64,000 nucleotides of DNA from Streptomyces lanatus (GCF_014655715.1 NZ_BNBM01000009.1:186001-250000), one strand, 5' to 3'. Positions 25,385-35,018 are shown, counted from the first letter of the stretch. Notes: generated by a model from the sequence alone, not told the origin. Program-made: numbers and translations.

Positions 25385-25742
25385 GAAGGGTGTGCCCCGC
25401 AGGTCAAGGTCGCGCAGCCCGTTTAGGCTGCGACACACGAGGATGCGGTGGCCGGCGCCACGGTGACGACGTGCAGCCACTCACGTTCCGCGGCGAGCCG
25501 GGCAGGCCCGTACTTGATATGCCGCCGCAGCGCTTCCACCAGGTCGGCGATGCCCTCGCTGGTGCGCATAGGGCTGGCAGACGGTCAGGAGGAGTGGCCG
25601 AGCAGGCCACTCCTCGCCGTGTGTCCGCCATCAGGCATACCACTTCGCCAGGCAGCGACGCGAGATCCCGGCTTCTGCCGCGATGTGCGCGATGGGGTGT
25701 CCAGCGTCGACTCGTAGCCACAACCGGAGACGCCCTCCAGTC
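25385..25742 (-). pseudogene. IS481-family transposase remnant
   Basis: The minus strand reads LRVDAGHPIAHIAAEAGISR then RCLAKWYA, an in-frame TGA in place of the expected Arg, WRTHGEE, and after a shift EGIADLVEALRRHIKYGPAR followed by LAAER, VTVAPAT and LNGLRDLD. These are the helix-turn-helix and linker of an IS481 transposase with at least one stop and two frameshifts. The DDE catalytic core is absent. The fragment interrupts the alcohol dehydrogenase remnant. Confidence 0.75.
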
Positions 25743-25828
25743 GTATCGAGCAGGATCATCGACCAGCTCGGGAGTGGGACGGGCACGACGCGATCGGGCA
25801 TCCAGACCTTGGACGTGCCCGCTTGGGA

Positions 25829-27001
25829 TCAGGCCCCGGACAGCGCCTCTGTCGGGGGCAGCCGGGACGCCCGCACGGCGGGGTACAGGCCGGCCAGGGC
25901 CCCGATGGCGAGGGTGGCGAGCAGGCCGCCCGCCATCGCCCAGGCCGGGACGACTGCCGGCCAGCCCTGCGCGACGGCGTACGCGGTGGTGACGCCCACC
26001 CCGATGACGACTCCGGCGATCCCGCCCAGTCCTGCCAACAGCTGGGATTCCGCGAGGAATTGGGTGCGGATGTCGCCTCGCCGTGCGCCGAGGGCGCGGC
26101 GCAGGCCGATCTCGGCGCGCCGTTCCAGGACGGAGATGACCATGGTGTTGGCCACGCCGACCCCGCCGACAAGGAGCGCAACACCGCCGAGGCCGAGCAT
26201 CAGGCCCGTAAAGGCTTTGTCGGTGGCGCCCTTTGCGGCGAGGGCGTCCGAGGGGCGGCTGATGGCCACTTCGGTGGGAGCCTCGGGGTTGACGGTGGCG
26301 GCGAGGACGTCGCGTACGGACGTGACCGCGCTGTCTGCGGTGCGGACGTAGATTGTCGTGGGGTGTCCGTCGAATCCCAGGTACCGCTTGGCGGCGTCCC
26401 AGCCTACGAGCGCGCTGTCGTTCAGCTCGGGTGCCAGGAGCGCCTCGTCGAGGATGCCGACCACGCTGAACCACTGACCGCCGAGCCAGACCCGGATGTC
26501 CGGGCCGACTTCCCCGATACCCAGGCGGTCGGCGGCGCCGCTGCCGAGTACGACGGCCGGGTACTTGGCGGTAGCGGCGTTGAGCCAATTGCCGCGGGCG
26601 AGAGAGCCGCCGACGGTGTCCAGGAGGTCGAGGCGGGCGGCCTTGACGTTGATGCTGCCGGTCTCGGCGGCCGGGATGTGGTCGTTGCGATAGACGTACG
26701 CCGTCACCTTGCCGGTGCCGGTTGCGGCCTCGACCGGGGCGATCCGGCCGGCCATGTCGATGGAACGCTCGGGGAGTTTGGCCTCGCCGCCGGTGAAGGT
26801 CCGGCCGGGGGACGCGGTGAGGAGGTTGGTGCCCAGGCGGTCGAGAGTGCGCTGCAGTTCGGCGTGGCTGGAGGTGGAGATGCCCACCACGCCGATCATC
26901 GCCGCGATGCCGATGGCGATGCCGAGCGCGGAGAGGAAGACCCGCAGCGGGCGGGCGCGCAGCCCGGAGGCGCCGACGCGTACGACGTCGCGGGTGCTCA
27001 T
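25829..27001 (-). CDS. MacB/FtsX-type ABC transporter permease
   Basis: Membrane subunit of a type VII (mechanotransmission) ABC system, likely exporting an antimicrobial or envelope-active compound. The 390-residue protein has an N-terminal helix (RVFLSALGIAIGIAAMIGVVG), a large extracellular MacB_PCD domain at about residues 45-250, and three C-terminal helices with the FtsX motif NTMVISVLERRAEIGLRRALGARR. ATG at 27001 has GAAGG 8 nt upstream and lies 11 bp after the ATPase stop. It is the last gene of a four-gene operon. Confidence 0.9.
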   Translation of the reverse strand: MSTRDVVRVGASGLRARPLRVFLSALGIAIGIAAMIGVVGISTSSHAELQRTLDRLGTNLLTASPGRTFTGGEAKLPERSIDMAGRIAPVEAATGTGKVTAYVYRNDHIPAAETGSINVKAARLDLLDTVGGSLARGNWLNAATAKYPAVVLGSGAADRLGIGEVGPDIRVWLGGQWFSVVGILDEALLAPELNDSALVGWDAAKRYLGFDGHPTTIYVRTADSAVTSVRDVLAATVNPEAPTEVAISRPSDALAAKGATDKAFTGLMLGLGGVALLVGGVGVANTMVISVLERRAEIGLRRALGARRGDIRTQFLAESQLLAGLGGIAGVVIGVGVTTAYAVAQGWPAVVPAWAMAGGLLATLAIGALAGLYPAVRASRLPPTEALSGA

Positions 27002-27012
27002 GCGGGAGACCT

Positions 27013-27726
27013 TCAGCACGCGGACACCGCCTGAACGTCGCCCTGGGCGTTCTGGGCGGAGTCGTGCACGATGCGCCCGTCGTGAACGTGGACCTGGCGG
27101 GGCAGCGAGGCCGCGATCTCCCGGTCGTGGGTGATGATCACGACGGTGGTGCCGTCGGCGTTCAGGGCGCGCAGCAGGTTCATCACGGTGGTGCCGGAGT
27201 GGGAGTCCAGGGCGCCGGTCGGCTCGTCCGCGAGGAGCAGGCTCGGCCCGCCGACCAGGGCGCGGGCGATCGCGACGCGCTGCTTCTCCCCGCCGGACAG
27301 CTCGTGCGGCCGGTGGTACACCCGGTGGCCCAGGCCGACCCGCTCCAGGGCGGTGCGGGCCGCGCGGCGGCGTTCCGCGAGCGGGATGCCCGCGTACAGC
27401 AGGCCCTCGGCGACGTTGTCGAGGGCCCGTACGCCCGCGGTGAGGTGGAAATGCTGGAAGATGAAACCGATGCTGAGCGCGCGCAGCGCGGACAGCTCCC
27501 GGTCGCCCAGGCCGGCGATGTCGTGGCCGTCGACGGTGACGATGCCGCTGCTGGGCCGGTCCAGGCTGCCGATCATATTGAGCAGGGTCGACTTGCCCGA
27601 CCCGGAGGGGCCGACGATGGCGACCAGCTCGCCGCGGCGGATGTCGAGCGAGACGCCGTCGAGGGCGGTGACGCCGCCGGCGTACGAGCGGGTGATGTGG
27701 TCGAGGCGTACGACGTTGTGGTTCAT
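27013..27726 (-). CDS. ABC transporter ATP-binding protein (LolD/MacB type)
   Basis: Cytoplasmic ATPase that powers the adjacent permease. The 237-residue protein has Walker A GPSGSGKST, Q-loop FIFQHFHLTAGV, signature LSGGEKQRVAIARAL, Walker B LLLADEPTGALD and switch His in ITHDRE. All catalytic residues are intact. Its ATG overlaps the stop of the adaptor gene, showing translational coupling. Confidence 0.95.
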   Translation of the reverse strand: MNHNVVRLDHITRSYAGGVTALDGVSLDIRRGELVAIVGPSGSGKSTLLNMIGSLDRPSSGIVTVDGHDIAGLGDRELSALRALSIGFIFQHFHLTAGVRALDNVAEGLLYAGIPLAERRRAARTALERVGLGHRVYHRPHELSGGEKQRVAIARALVGGPSLLLADEPTGALDSHSGTTVMNLLRALNADGTTVVIITHDREIAASLPRQVHVHDGRIVHDSAQNAQGDVQAVSAC

Positions 27727-28940
27727 CGCGGCACCCCGACCTTGTCGCCCGCCTTCAGGCCGGCGCCGGTGATCTCGACCCGGCCGTTCGCGAACATGCC
27801 GGTCTCCACCGCGACCGTGCTGCTGACGGAGCCCTTGACGACCTGGACGCCGTATCCGCCCTCCGACAGCGCGAGGAGCGCGGAGATGGGCACGGTCAGC
27901 ACGTTCTTCTTCTCCGCGGAGGTGATCTCCACATCGACGGGCGCGCCGTCGTAGCTGCCGAGCTTGCCCCTGTCCTTCTTGTCGATCTGGACCGTGACCT
28001 TGATGACGGTCTTGCCGTCGCCCTCTCCCGGCGCGCCGTCCCCGCCTTCAGTGCTGGCGACCTTGCCGACGGACGTGATGGTCCCGGCCGCGTTTGCCCC
28101 GTCGGGCAGGACGACGGTGACCTTGTCGCCACGACGGACGAGTTTCTGCTTCTTCGCGTCGAGGTCGATGACGACAAGCTGGCTGGTGCCGGTGTATGTC
28201 AGCACGGGTGAGCCGGGCTGGAGTTTCTGGCCCTTCTTCACCTCCTGGCCGGTGACGCGTATCTCACCGTCGGCAACGACCAGGTCCGCGGGCTTGACCG
28301 TGCCCGTCCGTGGCACTCCGAGGTGCTTCTGCCAGCGCTTGACGGCCGCCGCGGTCAGGACGGAGTACTCCTCGTCGGCGGTGAAGCCGGTGTAGCCGAG
28401 GGCGGCCAAGGCCCGTTCCACCTCGGCGACGTCGGGGCCTTTCGTGCCGGCGCGCAGTTCGCGGTAGAGAGGTGTGTCGCCGTAGATGAGGGGGATGGGC
28501 CGCCCGTCGGCCTTGAGCGCGTTCTGGCTCTGCTTGATGGTGGCACCGGGCTTCGGCAGCCAGGTCACGGTGCCCGACGCGCCGCTGGTCAGGGGCTGCT
28601 TGTCGCCGTAGCCGAGGCTGCCGGTGACGGTGTCCTGCTGGGCGAGGTCGGAGCGGGTCACCAGTGCGGTCGCCGGAGGCAGACCGCTGCCCTTTTCGGA
28701 CTTCTCGCCGTTGCCGCCGCCGAAGCCGTACGCCGCCACGCCGGCCCCGCCGAGGACGACCGCGAGGGCGATCAGTGCGGCGGTGGTGCGGGCACGGCGG
28801 CGACGCGATGGGGCGTACTGCGGGCCGTCTGGTGACCTGCCCGCCGAGGCCCCTGACGGATCCTTTGCCGGGTCTGTCCGAGGGGGAAACTGGTGCATCC
28901 GGGTCGTCTCGTCGTCGGTGGATTCGGGTGTGTGCGTCAT
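27723..28940 (-). CDS. Membrane-fusion adaptor with peptidoglycan-binding domain
   Basis: Extracytoplasmic adaptor linking the ABC permease to the cell wall. The 405-residue product has a cytoplasmic charged N-terminus, one membrane anchor (TTAALIALAVVLGGAGVAAYGF), a PG_binding_1 segment (PDVAEVERALAALGYTGF, then AVKRWQKHLGVPRTG), and an HlyD/MFP beta-barrel core (GSPVLTYTGTSQLVVIDLDA, VRRGDKVTVVLPDG). ATG at 28940 is 15 bp after the lipoprotein stop. Fusion of a wall-binding domain to an MFP adaptor is typical of Gram-positive MacA-like systems. Confidence 0.85.
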   Translation of the reverse strand: MTHTPESTDDETTRMHQFPPRTDPAKDPSGASAGRSPDGPQYAPSRRRRARTTAALIALAVVLGGAGVAAYGFGGGNGEKSEKGSGLPPATALVTRSDLAQQDTVTGSLGYGDKQPLTSGASGTVTWLPKPGATIKQSQNALKADGRPIPLIYGDTPLYRELRAGTKGPDVAEVERALAALGYTGFTADEEYSVLTAAAVKRWQKHLGVPRTGTVKPADLVVADGEIRVTGQEVKKGQKLQPGSPVLTYTGTSQLVVIDLDAKKQKLVRRGDKVTVVLPDGANAAGTITSVGKVASTEGGDGAPGEGDGKTVIKVTVQIDKKDRGKLGSYDGAPVDVEITSAEKKNVLTVPISALLALSEGGYGVQVVKGSVSSTVAVETGMFANGRVEITGAGLKAGDKVGVPR

Positions 28941-28954
28941 GCCGGTCTCGCCCG

Positions 28955-29467
28955 TCACCGCTGGGCGGCGGGGTTGACGGCCTGGCACTTTTCGGCGGCC
29001 ACCTGCAGCTTGTCCATGTTCGCGTCCTGGTCGAGCGGCAGGCCGCCTGTCTCCGGGTCGGGATCTGGGGCGTTATAGCCGTTGGCCCGCAGGCACTTGA
29101 CGTATTCGCGCGCCTGCTCGAGCTGCTTTGCGTCAGGTTTCGGTGCCTTCTGCATGTCCTGCGTGGTGGGCGCGAACTCCTTGCACGCCGCGAGCGCGGC
29201 CTGCACCTCCTCCGGCGACGCGGTCTGCTCGGGCGCGTCCTCGCCGGCCTTCCCGCTCCCCGGCGCCACGCCCCGCTCGGCCAGGCAGGCGTTGTACTTC
29301 TTGGTCTTCTCCGCGGGCGTGAGCTGCTGCCCGACCCCCTTCTTGTCGCCGCCGGCCGACGCGACGTCGTCGTTCCCGCCGTTGCCGCCCCCGCAGGCGG
29401 CCAGGCTCAGACTCAGCAGCGGTACGGCTGCCAGCAGCCCCCAGTTGGTGCGCGAAGTGGTACGCAT
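28955..29467 (-). CDS. Secreted lipoprotein of the ABC operon
   Basis: Lipid-anchored protein of unknown role, first gene of the operon with adaptor, ATPase and permease. The 170-residue precursor has a signal peptide and lipobox SLSLAAC (Cys25), then a Gly/Asp linker and a helical domain with spaced Cys (YNACLAERGV, AALAACKEFA, YVKCLRANGY, AAEKCQAVNP). ATG at 29467 has GAAGGGA upstream. It is divergent from the response regulator gene across 130 bp, so that pair probably controls this operon. Confidence 0.82.
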   Translation of the reverse strand: MRTTSRTNWGLLAAVPLLSLSLAACGGGNGGNDDVASAGGDKKGVGQQLTPAEKTKKYNACLAERGVAPGSGKAGEDAPEQTASPEEVQAALAACKEFAPTTQDMQKAPKPDAKQLEQAREYVKCLRANGYNAPDPDPETGGLPLDQDANMDKLQVAAEKCQAVNPAAQR

Positions 29468-29597
29468 GCGCTCGGCAGTCCCTTCTGTGCCGGGTCTCTC
29501 CCGGCGTCGGGGACCAGTAGAGGCGGGGCCCGGTATCCCCTCCGTAACCGCGGGCGGTTACGTCCTGGTTATCCCGGCCTCTGGCACTCTGGGGATC

Positions 29598-30254
29598 ATG
29601 AGAGTGCTGATCGCCGAGGACGAGCGGATGCTGGCCGACGCCGTCGCCGAGGGGCTGCGTGAGGAGGCGTTCGCCGTCGACGTCGTGCACGACGGGGATT
29701 CCGCTCTGGAACGCCTTTCCGTGAACGACTACGACGTGCTCCTCCTGGACCGCGATCTGCCCGTCGTACACGGCGACGAGGTGTGCCGAGCCGTCGTCGA
29801 ATCCGGCGGCCGCACCCGCATCCTCATGGTCACCGCCGCCTCCGATGTGCCCTCCCGCATCGAGGGCCTCGCCATCGGAGCCGACGACTACCTCACCAAA
29901 CCCTTCGCCTTCGAGGAGCTCGTCGCCCGCGTCCACGCCCTGGCCCGCCGCGCCCAGCCCGCGGGCCCGCCCACCTACGAACGGGCCGGCCTGCGGGTGG
30001 AGACGGCCCGCCGCGAGGTCTACCGCGACGGCCACTACGTATCCCTCGCGCGCAAGGAATTCGCCGTCCTGCTGGAACTACTGCGGGCGGACGGCGCGGT
30101 CGTCTCGGCCGAGGAACTCCTGGAGCGGGCCTGGGACGAGCACATAGATCCGTTCACCAACGTCGTCCGCGTGACCGTGATGAAACTGCGCAAGAAACTC
30201 GGGCCGCCGCCGGTCATCCAGACCGTCCCGGGCTCGGGGTACCAGATCCCATGA
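29598..30254 (+). CDS. OmpR-type response regulator
   Basis: DNA-binding partner of the histidine kinase encoded next. The 218-residue protein has a receiver domain (IAEDERMLADAV acidic pocket, phospho-acceptor Asp51 in DVLLLDRDLP, Lys in DDYLTKPFA) and a C-terminal winged helix (LARKEFAVLLELLRADGAVV, VVRVTVMKLRKKLG). ATG at 29598 follows a weak GGGG site; upstream in-frame codons are antisense to the lipoprotein and are excluded. The stop overlaps the kinase start. Confidence 0.93.
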   Translation: MRVLIAEDERMLADAVAEGLREEAFAVDVVHDGDSALERLSVNDYDVLLLDRDLPVVHGDEVCRAVVESGGRTRILMVTAASDVPSRIEGLAIGADDYLTKPFAFEELVARVHALARRAQPAGPPTYERAGLRVETARREVYRDGHYVSLARKEFAVLLELLRADGAVVSAEELLERAWDEHIDPFTNVVRVTVMKLRKKLGPPPVIQTVPGSGYQIP

Positions 30255-31447
30255 GGCTCACCCTGCGGCTGCCGCGTCTCCCCATCCGCGTCCGGCTCAC
30301 GCTCCTGTACGGCGCCCTGTTCATGGCCTGCGGCGTGATCCTGCTCGGCGTGACCTATCTGCTGCTCGACGCGGGACTGACCGACCGGTTCGACGGCGTG
30401 GCCCTGCAGATCACCAAGGAGGGCGGGATCGCCCCGGTACCCGAAGCGTCCACCCACAACCTCCCGTCAAAGCCCGCCGCCGGACTGGCCGGCAGTCCCG
30501 AGCTACGCGAACTCCAGGACCGCTACCGGGCCGCGACCCTGCAGTCCCTGCTCCGCCAAGGCGCCCTCGCCCTGGGCGTGCTCACCGTCGTCGCCACGCT
30601 GTTCGGCTACCTGATGGCCGGCCGCGTGCTGCGTCCCCTCAACCGCATCTCCCAGACCGCGCGACGCATCACCTCCCGCGGCGACCTCAGTGAGCGGCTG
30701 GCCTTCACCGGCCCCCGCGACGAGGTCACCCAGCTCGCCGACACCTTCGACTCGATGATGGGACGCCTGGAGAAGTCCTTCCAGGACCAGCAGCGCTTCA
30801 TCGCGGACGCCTCCCACGAACTGCGCACGCCCCTCGCCATCAACCGGACCCTCATCGAGGTGGCCCTGCGCCGCAAGACTGCAACCGAAGACACCAAACA
30901 CCTCGGCACCTCACTACTCGCCGTCAACGAACGCAACGAAAGACTGATCAACGGCCTCCTCGCGCTGGCCAAGGGCGAGACGGAGGCCGCCAACCGGACA
31001 CCCGTCGACCTCGCCGAACTCGCCCGTCACACCGCCGAGTTGCACCAGTCACAGGCAGCCGAAGCAGGTATCGGCCTCCGGCTCGACACCAGGCCCGCCG
31101 CCACCTCGGGCAACGCCGTGATGCTGGAGCGCATCATCCACAACCTGCTCGAGAACGCCATCCGCTACAACGAACCCAAGGGCTGGGTCCGCCTCACCAC
31201 CCGCACCACCCCGCACGGCGCCGCAACCCTCACGGTCGAGAACACCGGCCCCGTGGTCGCCCGCCAGGACATCGAGGCGTTGTTCCAGCCTTTCCGCGGC
31301 CTGGGAGCGGACCGCATCGACTCCGAGCGGGGCTCGGGCCTCGGCCTGGCGATCGTACGAGCCATCGCGCGCTCCCACGACGGCGACGTGACCGCGGCCC
31401 CCCGGGAACATGGCGGGCTCATGGTCACCACCACCCTCCCACGGTGA
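30251..31447 (+). CDS. Sensor histidine kinase
   Basis: Membrane sensor that phosphorylates the preceding regulator. The 398-residue protein has two transmembrane helices (residues about 17-40 and 103-124) around a short extracellular loop, then a HAMP domain (GRVLRPLNRISQTARRI), HisKA with His189 in FIADASHELRTPLA, and HATPase_c boxes N (HNLLENAIRYNE) and G (GSGLGLAIVRAI). The ATGA overlap with the regulator shows coupling. With a loop of only about 60 residues, it may sense membrane stress rather than a large ligand. Confidence 0.93.
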   Translation: MRLTLRLPRLPIRVRLTLLYGALFMACGVILLGVTYLLLDAGLTDRFDGVALQITKEGGIAPVPEASTHNLPSKPAAGLAGSPELRELQDRYRAATLQSLLRQGALALGVLTVVATLFGYLMAGRVLRPLNRISQTARRITSRGDLSERLAFTGPRDEVTQLADTFDSMMGRLEKSFQDQQRFIADASHELRTPLAINRTLIEVALRRKTATEDTKHLGTSLLAVNERNERLINGLLALAKGETEAANRTPVDLAELARHTAELHQSQAAEAGIGLRLDTRPAATSGNAVMLERIIHNLLENAIRYNEPKGWVRLTTRTTPHGAATLTVENTGPVVARQDIEALFQPFRGLGADRIDSERGSGLGLAIVRAIARSHDGDVTAAPREHGGLMVTTTLPR

Positions 31448-31589
31448 GAGGCCCCTGCGCGAAGCGCTCTTCCTCCGGTGCCTCGGGCGCACCCCCGACG
31501 AGCTCAAGTGCTTTGCGCTGCGCCGGAGTCGGGTGCGCCGGGGTACCAGACACCACGCCATCAGCCTCATGAGATGGCACACCCTAGAC

Positions 31590-32080
31590 GAATGAGTCCG
31601 ATGTGTTCAGCGATCGAATGCGACCAGCGACCGCGTGTTCGGGTGGGCCGGTCTTGTGGTTGCGCCAGATGCCGGCGGCCATGGCGAGGATGCGCTGGAC
31701 GACACGGACGGCGACGCCTTCGAAGGTCCGTCCGCCGTGCTGCTCCAGGTCCAACTGCCCCTTGAGGGTGTCGTTCACGGACTCGATCAGCTGCCGCACC
31801 GACTTGAGCAGGCCCTCGCCCCTGCGCTTCTTCTCCCGCTCGAACGAGGGCCGCAGCAGTTCGGCCCCACGCATGACCAGGTCATGCTCGAACTCCTTGG
31901 AGGCGAAGCCCTTGTCCGCGATGATCAGCAGTCCGGGCCGGTCGGCGACCAGGTCTTCATCGATGTCGAGCATGGCCCGGAGCACTTCGCGTTCGTCGAG
32001 TTTCGGGTTCGCCAGCGCCCACAGGAGCGGCATCCCGGTCGGCGTGCGTCCGGCGGGCAAGACCGGAGGAGCCGCGAGGA
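31590..32080 (-). pseudogene. IS982-family transposase fragment, copy 1
   Basis: The minus strand encodes the C-terminal two-thirds of an IS982 transposase: PTGMPLLWALANPKLDEREV, LLIIADKGFASKEFEHDLV, RQLIESVNDTLKGQLDLEQH and QRILAMAAGIWRNHKTG. The N-terminal part is missing, so it is inactive. The same segment occurs in opposite orientation at 35019-35445, and both copies end in a matching sequence (AGTCCGATGTGTTCAG in copy 1). Confidence 0.8.
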
Positions 32081-32141
32081 GACGGCGGTTCAAGGAGTGG
32101 ACAGGGGCTCGGCGACGATGGCCGTCGAGCCCCTGTCGGCC

Positions 32142-32639
32142 TCAGCCGAAGACCCGCTCCACGAACGCATCGAGGTTGCCGCGCAGGCGCTCGATCTGCT
32201 GCTCGACAGTGAGGGACTCCTCCATGCGCCCGCCCGGTGCCGCCTTCTTCCTGCCCCGTACGTACAACGAGCAGTCCAGGTCGGCGCAGATGTAGAGGCC
32301 CACCGAGTTGCCTGCGCGGCCGGCCGGGCCTGCCTTGGGGGAAGTCATGAGGGAGACGCCGCTGCCGGGATGGGTGGTCAGGCACAGCGAGCACAGGCTG
32401 CGGCGCAGGAAGCCACGGTTGCCGGAAGCGGAGCGCAGGGACAGGCCGACGAGTTCATCGGCGCGTTCGACGACGAGATACCTGCGATCGGGCGCGGACA
32501 GATCGAACCAGCCCAGGAAGTCCAGGTCGTCCCAGTGGTCGAGGTCCGTCAGGTTCTTGGGCAGGGGGAGGCGTTTGGCCTCGCCCTTCGAGCAGTTGAC
32601 GAACGAGGTACGGATGTCGTGCTCGGTCAGGGGTTTCAT
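32142..32639 (-). CDS. FBP-domain zinc-finger protein (elongation factor G-binding type)
   Basis: Related to the C-terminal treble-clef domain of EF-G-binding proteins such as FusB, which release EF-G from stalled ribosomes. The 165-residue protein has FVNCSKGEAKRLPLPKNL, LDFLGWFDLSAPDRRYLVVE and a four-Cys site: SLCSLC, then ICADLDCSLYVRG about 30 residues on. ATG at 32639 has GAAGGA 10 nt upstream. It lacks the N-terminal helical domain of FusB, so fusidic-acid resistance is not implied by sequence alone. It is encoded downstream of the MFS gene and lies between two inverted IS982 fragments. Confidence 0.8.
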   Translation of the reverse strand: MKPLTEHDIRTSFVNCSKGEAKRLPLPKNLTDLDHWDDLDFLGWFDLSAPDRRYLVVERADELVGLSLRSASGNRGFLRRSLCSLCLTTHPGSGVSLMTSPKAGPAGRAGNSVGLYICADLDCSLYVRGRKKAAPGGRMEESLTVEQQIERLRGNLDAFVERVFG

Positions 32640-32692
32640 GCAGGGTCCTTCGAGGGGTGAAGTGGACGGTGGCGGGACACGACCCCGGCTCG

Positions 32693-34240
32693 CTAGGCGG
32701 GTGCGTCGTTTCCGGCGTGCTTCGGCGTCTTGTGCCGTACGGTGAGGCCCGCTACTAGGGCGGCGAGCAGCAGGACGCCCGCCGAGCACCAGTAGGCGAC
32801 GGAGAAGCCGTGCACCATGCCTTCGTTGAGGGTCGTGCCGCCGTGGGCCGGATCATGCAAGTGCGAGTGGACGTAACGGCTGGTGGCGCCGGTGGCGATG
32901 GTGTTGAGCACTACGGTGCCCAGCGAAGCGCCCATCTGCTGAACGGTGTTGAGGACAGCCGAGGCCACACCGGCATCCTGCGCGGGCACGCCGGCGGTGG
33001 CCGTCGCGTAGACCGGCATGAAGGTCAGGCCCATGCCCAGACCGAGCAGCAGCAGGGCGGGCAGCACGTGCGGGACGTATTGCGCTTGCACGGTCAGGCT
33101 GCTGAGCAGCACCATGCCGGCGGCGGCCAGCACCATGCCGGACGACATCAAGGTGCGCGGCGCCGTGCGTGGCAGCAGGCGGGCCGCGATCTGGGTCGCG
33201 CCGATGACGATACCGGCCGAAATCGGCACGAAGGCCAGGCCTGTCCGCACCGGCGGGTAGCCGAGGACGACCTGCAGGTAGTACGTCAGGAACAGGAAGA
33301 CGCCGAACATGCCGATGGTGGCCAAGCCCATCGTCGCGAGCGATCCGGCCCGGACACGGTCCTTGACGATGCGCAGCGGCAGCAGCGGGCTCGCCGCGCG
33401 GCTCTGCCACCACACGAAGGCGGCGAGCAAGATCACGCCGGCCACGAGTAGCGCGAGCACCGACGGGCTGGTCCAGCCGCGGGGTTCGGCCTCGCTGAAG
33501 CCGTACACGAGGGCGACGAGCCCGCCGCAGCCCAGCAGCGCGCCGGGCACGTCCAGGCGTCCGCCCCGGCGGCCGGAGCGGTCGCGCAGGAAGGCCGGTG
33601 CGCCGAGCAGCGCTGCCAGCGCGATGGGCACGTTGACATACAGGGACCAGCGCCAGTTCAGGTACTCGGTCAGCAGACCGCCCACGATCAGCCCGACCGC
33701 GCTGCCGCCGCCGGCCAGCGCACCGTAGACCCCGAACGCCCTGGCCCGCTCCTTGGGGTCGGTGAACGTCGTCGTCAGCAGTGACAGGGCCGAGGGCGCC
33801 AGGACCGCCGCGAACGCTCCTTGCAGGGCCCGCGCCGCGAACAGCATCCCGGGACCGGTCGCCGCGCCGCCCAGAGCGGAGGCTGCGGCGAACCCGGCCA
33901 GGCCGATGACGAAGGTGCGCTTGCGGCCCACCAGATCGGCGATCCGGCCGCCGAGCAGCAGCAGCCCTCCGAAGGCCAGCGTGTAGGCGGTGATCACCCA
34001 CTGCCGGTCGGCGTCCGACATGCCGAGAGCATGCTGGGCGGAGGGCAGCGCGATGTTCACGATGGTGCCGTCAAGGATCACCATCAGCTGGGCGAGGGAG
34101 ATGACGACCAGCGCCCACCAGCGCTTCGGATCAGGTGCCAGTGCCGGAGTCGCGGCGGGAACCTCGCGGTCCGGGGAACGGTCGGCGGCCGTGGAAGGGG
34201 CGGACGGGAGGGATTCCCCTCCGGGACGTTTCTTGCTCAT
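32693..34240 (-). CDS. DHA2-family MFS drug exporter
   Basis: Proton-coupled multidrug exporter. The 515-residue protein has a soluble N-terminus of about 45 residues, 14 predicted helices, the motif LDGTIVNIALPSAQ, the loop GGRIADLVGRKRTFVIGL and motif C GGGSAVGLIVGGLL in helix 5. ATG at 34240 (MSKKRPGGESL) fits the family; no strong ribosome site is visible. The FBP gene follows by 53 bp in the same direction. The pair is bracketed by inverted IS982 fragments, suggesting acquisition as a cassette. Confidence 0.9.
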   Translation of the reverse strand: MSKKRPGGESLPSAPSTAADRSPDREVPAATPALAPDPKRWWALVVISLAQLMVILDGTIVNIALPSAQHALGMSDADRQWVITAYTLAFGGLLLLGGRIADLVGRKRTFVIGLAGFAAASALGGAATGPGMLFAARALQGAFAAVLAPSALSLLTTTFTDPKERARAFGVYGALAGGGSAVGLIVGGLLTEYLNWRWSLYVNVPIALAALLGAPAFLRDRSGRRGGRLDVPGALLGCGGLVALVYGFSEAEPRGWTSPSVLALLVAGVILLAAFVWWQSRAASPLLPLRIVKDRVRAGSLATMGLATIGMFGVFLFLTYYLQVVLGYPPVRTGLAFVPISAGIVIGATQIAARLLPRTAPRTLMSSGMVLAAAGMVLLSSLTVQAQYVPHVLPALLLLGLGMGLTFMPVYATATAGVPAQDAGVASAVLNTVQQMGASLGTVVLNTIATGATSRYVHSHLHDPAHGGTTLNEGMVHGFSVAYWCSAGVLLLAALVAGLTVRHKTPKHAGNDAPA

Positions 34241-35018
34241 GGCGATCACGCACGTTTCGTGTCGAAGTGCTGTCGAGACAGCCGGCCAGGGACGGTCGCA
34301 GTGGTGACGACGGGCCGGTGTACGCAGCACGGGGACACGGCATGGCGGTGGGGCAGCGGGAACCGCGGACAGCACCCGGGGCCTGCCTCACCAGCCGCGT
34401 GTCACTTACGCCGGCGCTCTTGCTGGTCGTGAGGCGAGAGTGCCGAGATCACGGTGACCAGCAGAAGAAGGGCCCGTCTTCGGGCGCGCGCCCCCGCGGC
34501 CCGCGCGGCGACGAACCGCACAGGCCAGGACATCTCGTGACGCGGCATCTCAGGAAGATGCCGAAGACAAGAAACAAGAAGGGGGAAGAGTTACCGCGCG
34601 CCGCAGAGGAGGGAGGGCACACGGCCGGAGGCAACTATGGCCGCAACGCATTCAGCACGGTCCATGTCTCTCGCCTCCTTCCGGGCAGGGCACGCGGTGC
34701 GTGTCGACGCCGAGCGCGCCGAACGGGGCGGCAGAGAACCTGCCGCGCGAAATCCCGAACAGGTTATCCCATCGATGCCACCGCGCGACCGGAATTACCG
34801 ACCGCCCAGCATGGGTGATTGCTTGGGGGCGGAAGTCCCTGGGAAGAGGTGGTGCTAACCCCGAGCCGGGAGTACGGGCGGGAAGCCGTTGACGATGTCT
34901 GACAGCTTCTGGTCCAGCCCGACACGTATGCGGCCTGGCCGCTGCGGGGCTTGATGTCCAGCACGACCCCAGGACGTCGACGACTTCGACGTCAGCTTGC
35001 GTGGGCTCGGGAGCGATC
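34241..35018. other. Gene-poor, probably degraded sequence
   Basis: No recognisable gene in about 780 bp between the MFS start and the second IS982 fragment. Frames on both strands are broken and Arg-rich. A run of purine-rich DNA (34560-34625) and the MFS promoter must lie here. The sequence just before 35019 may be further transposon debris, but it matches nothing that can be named. Confidence 0.5.
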
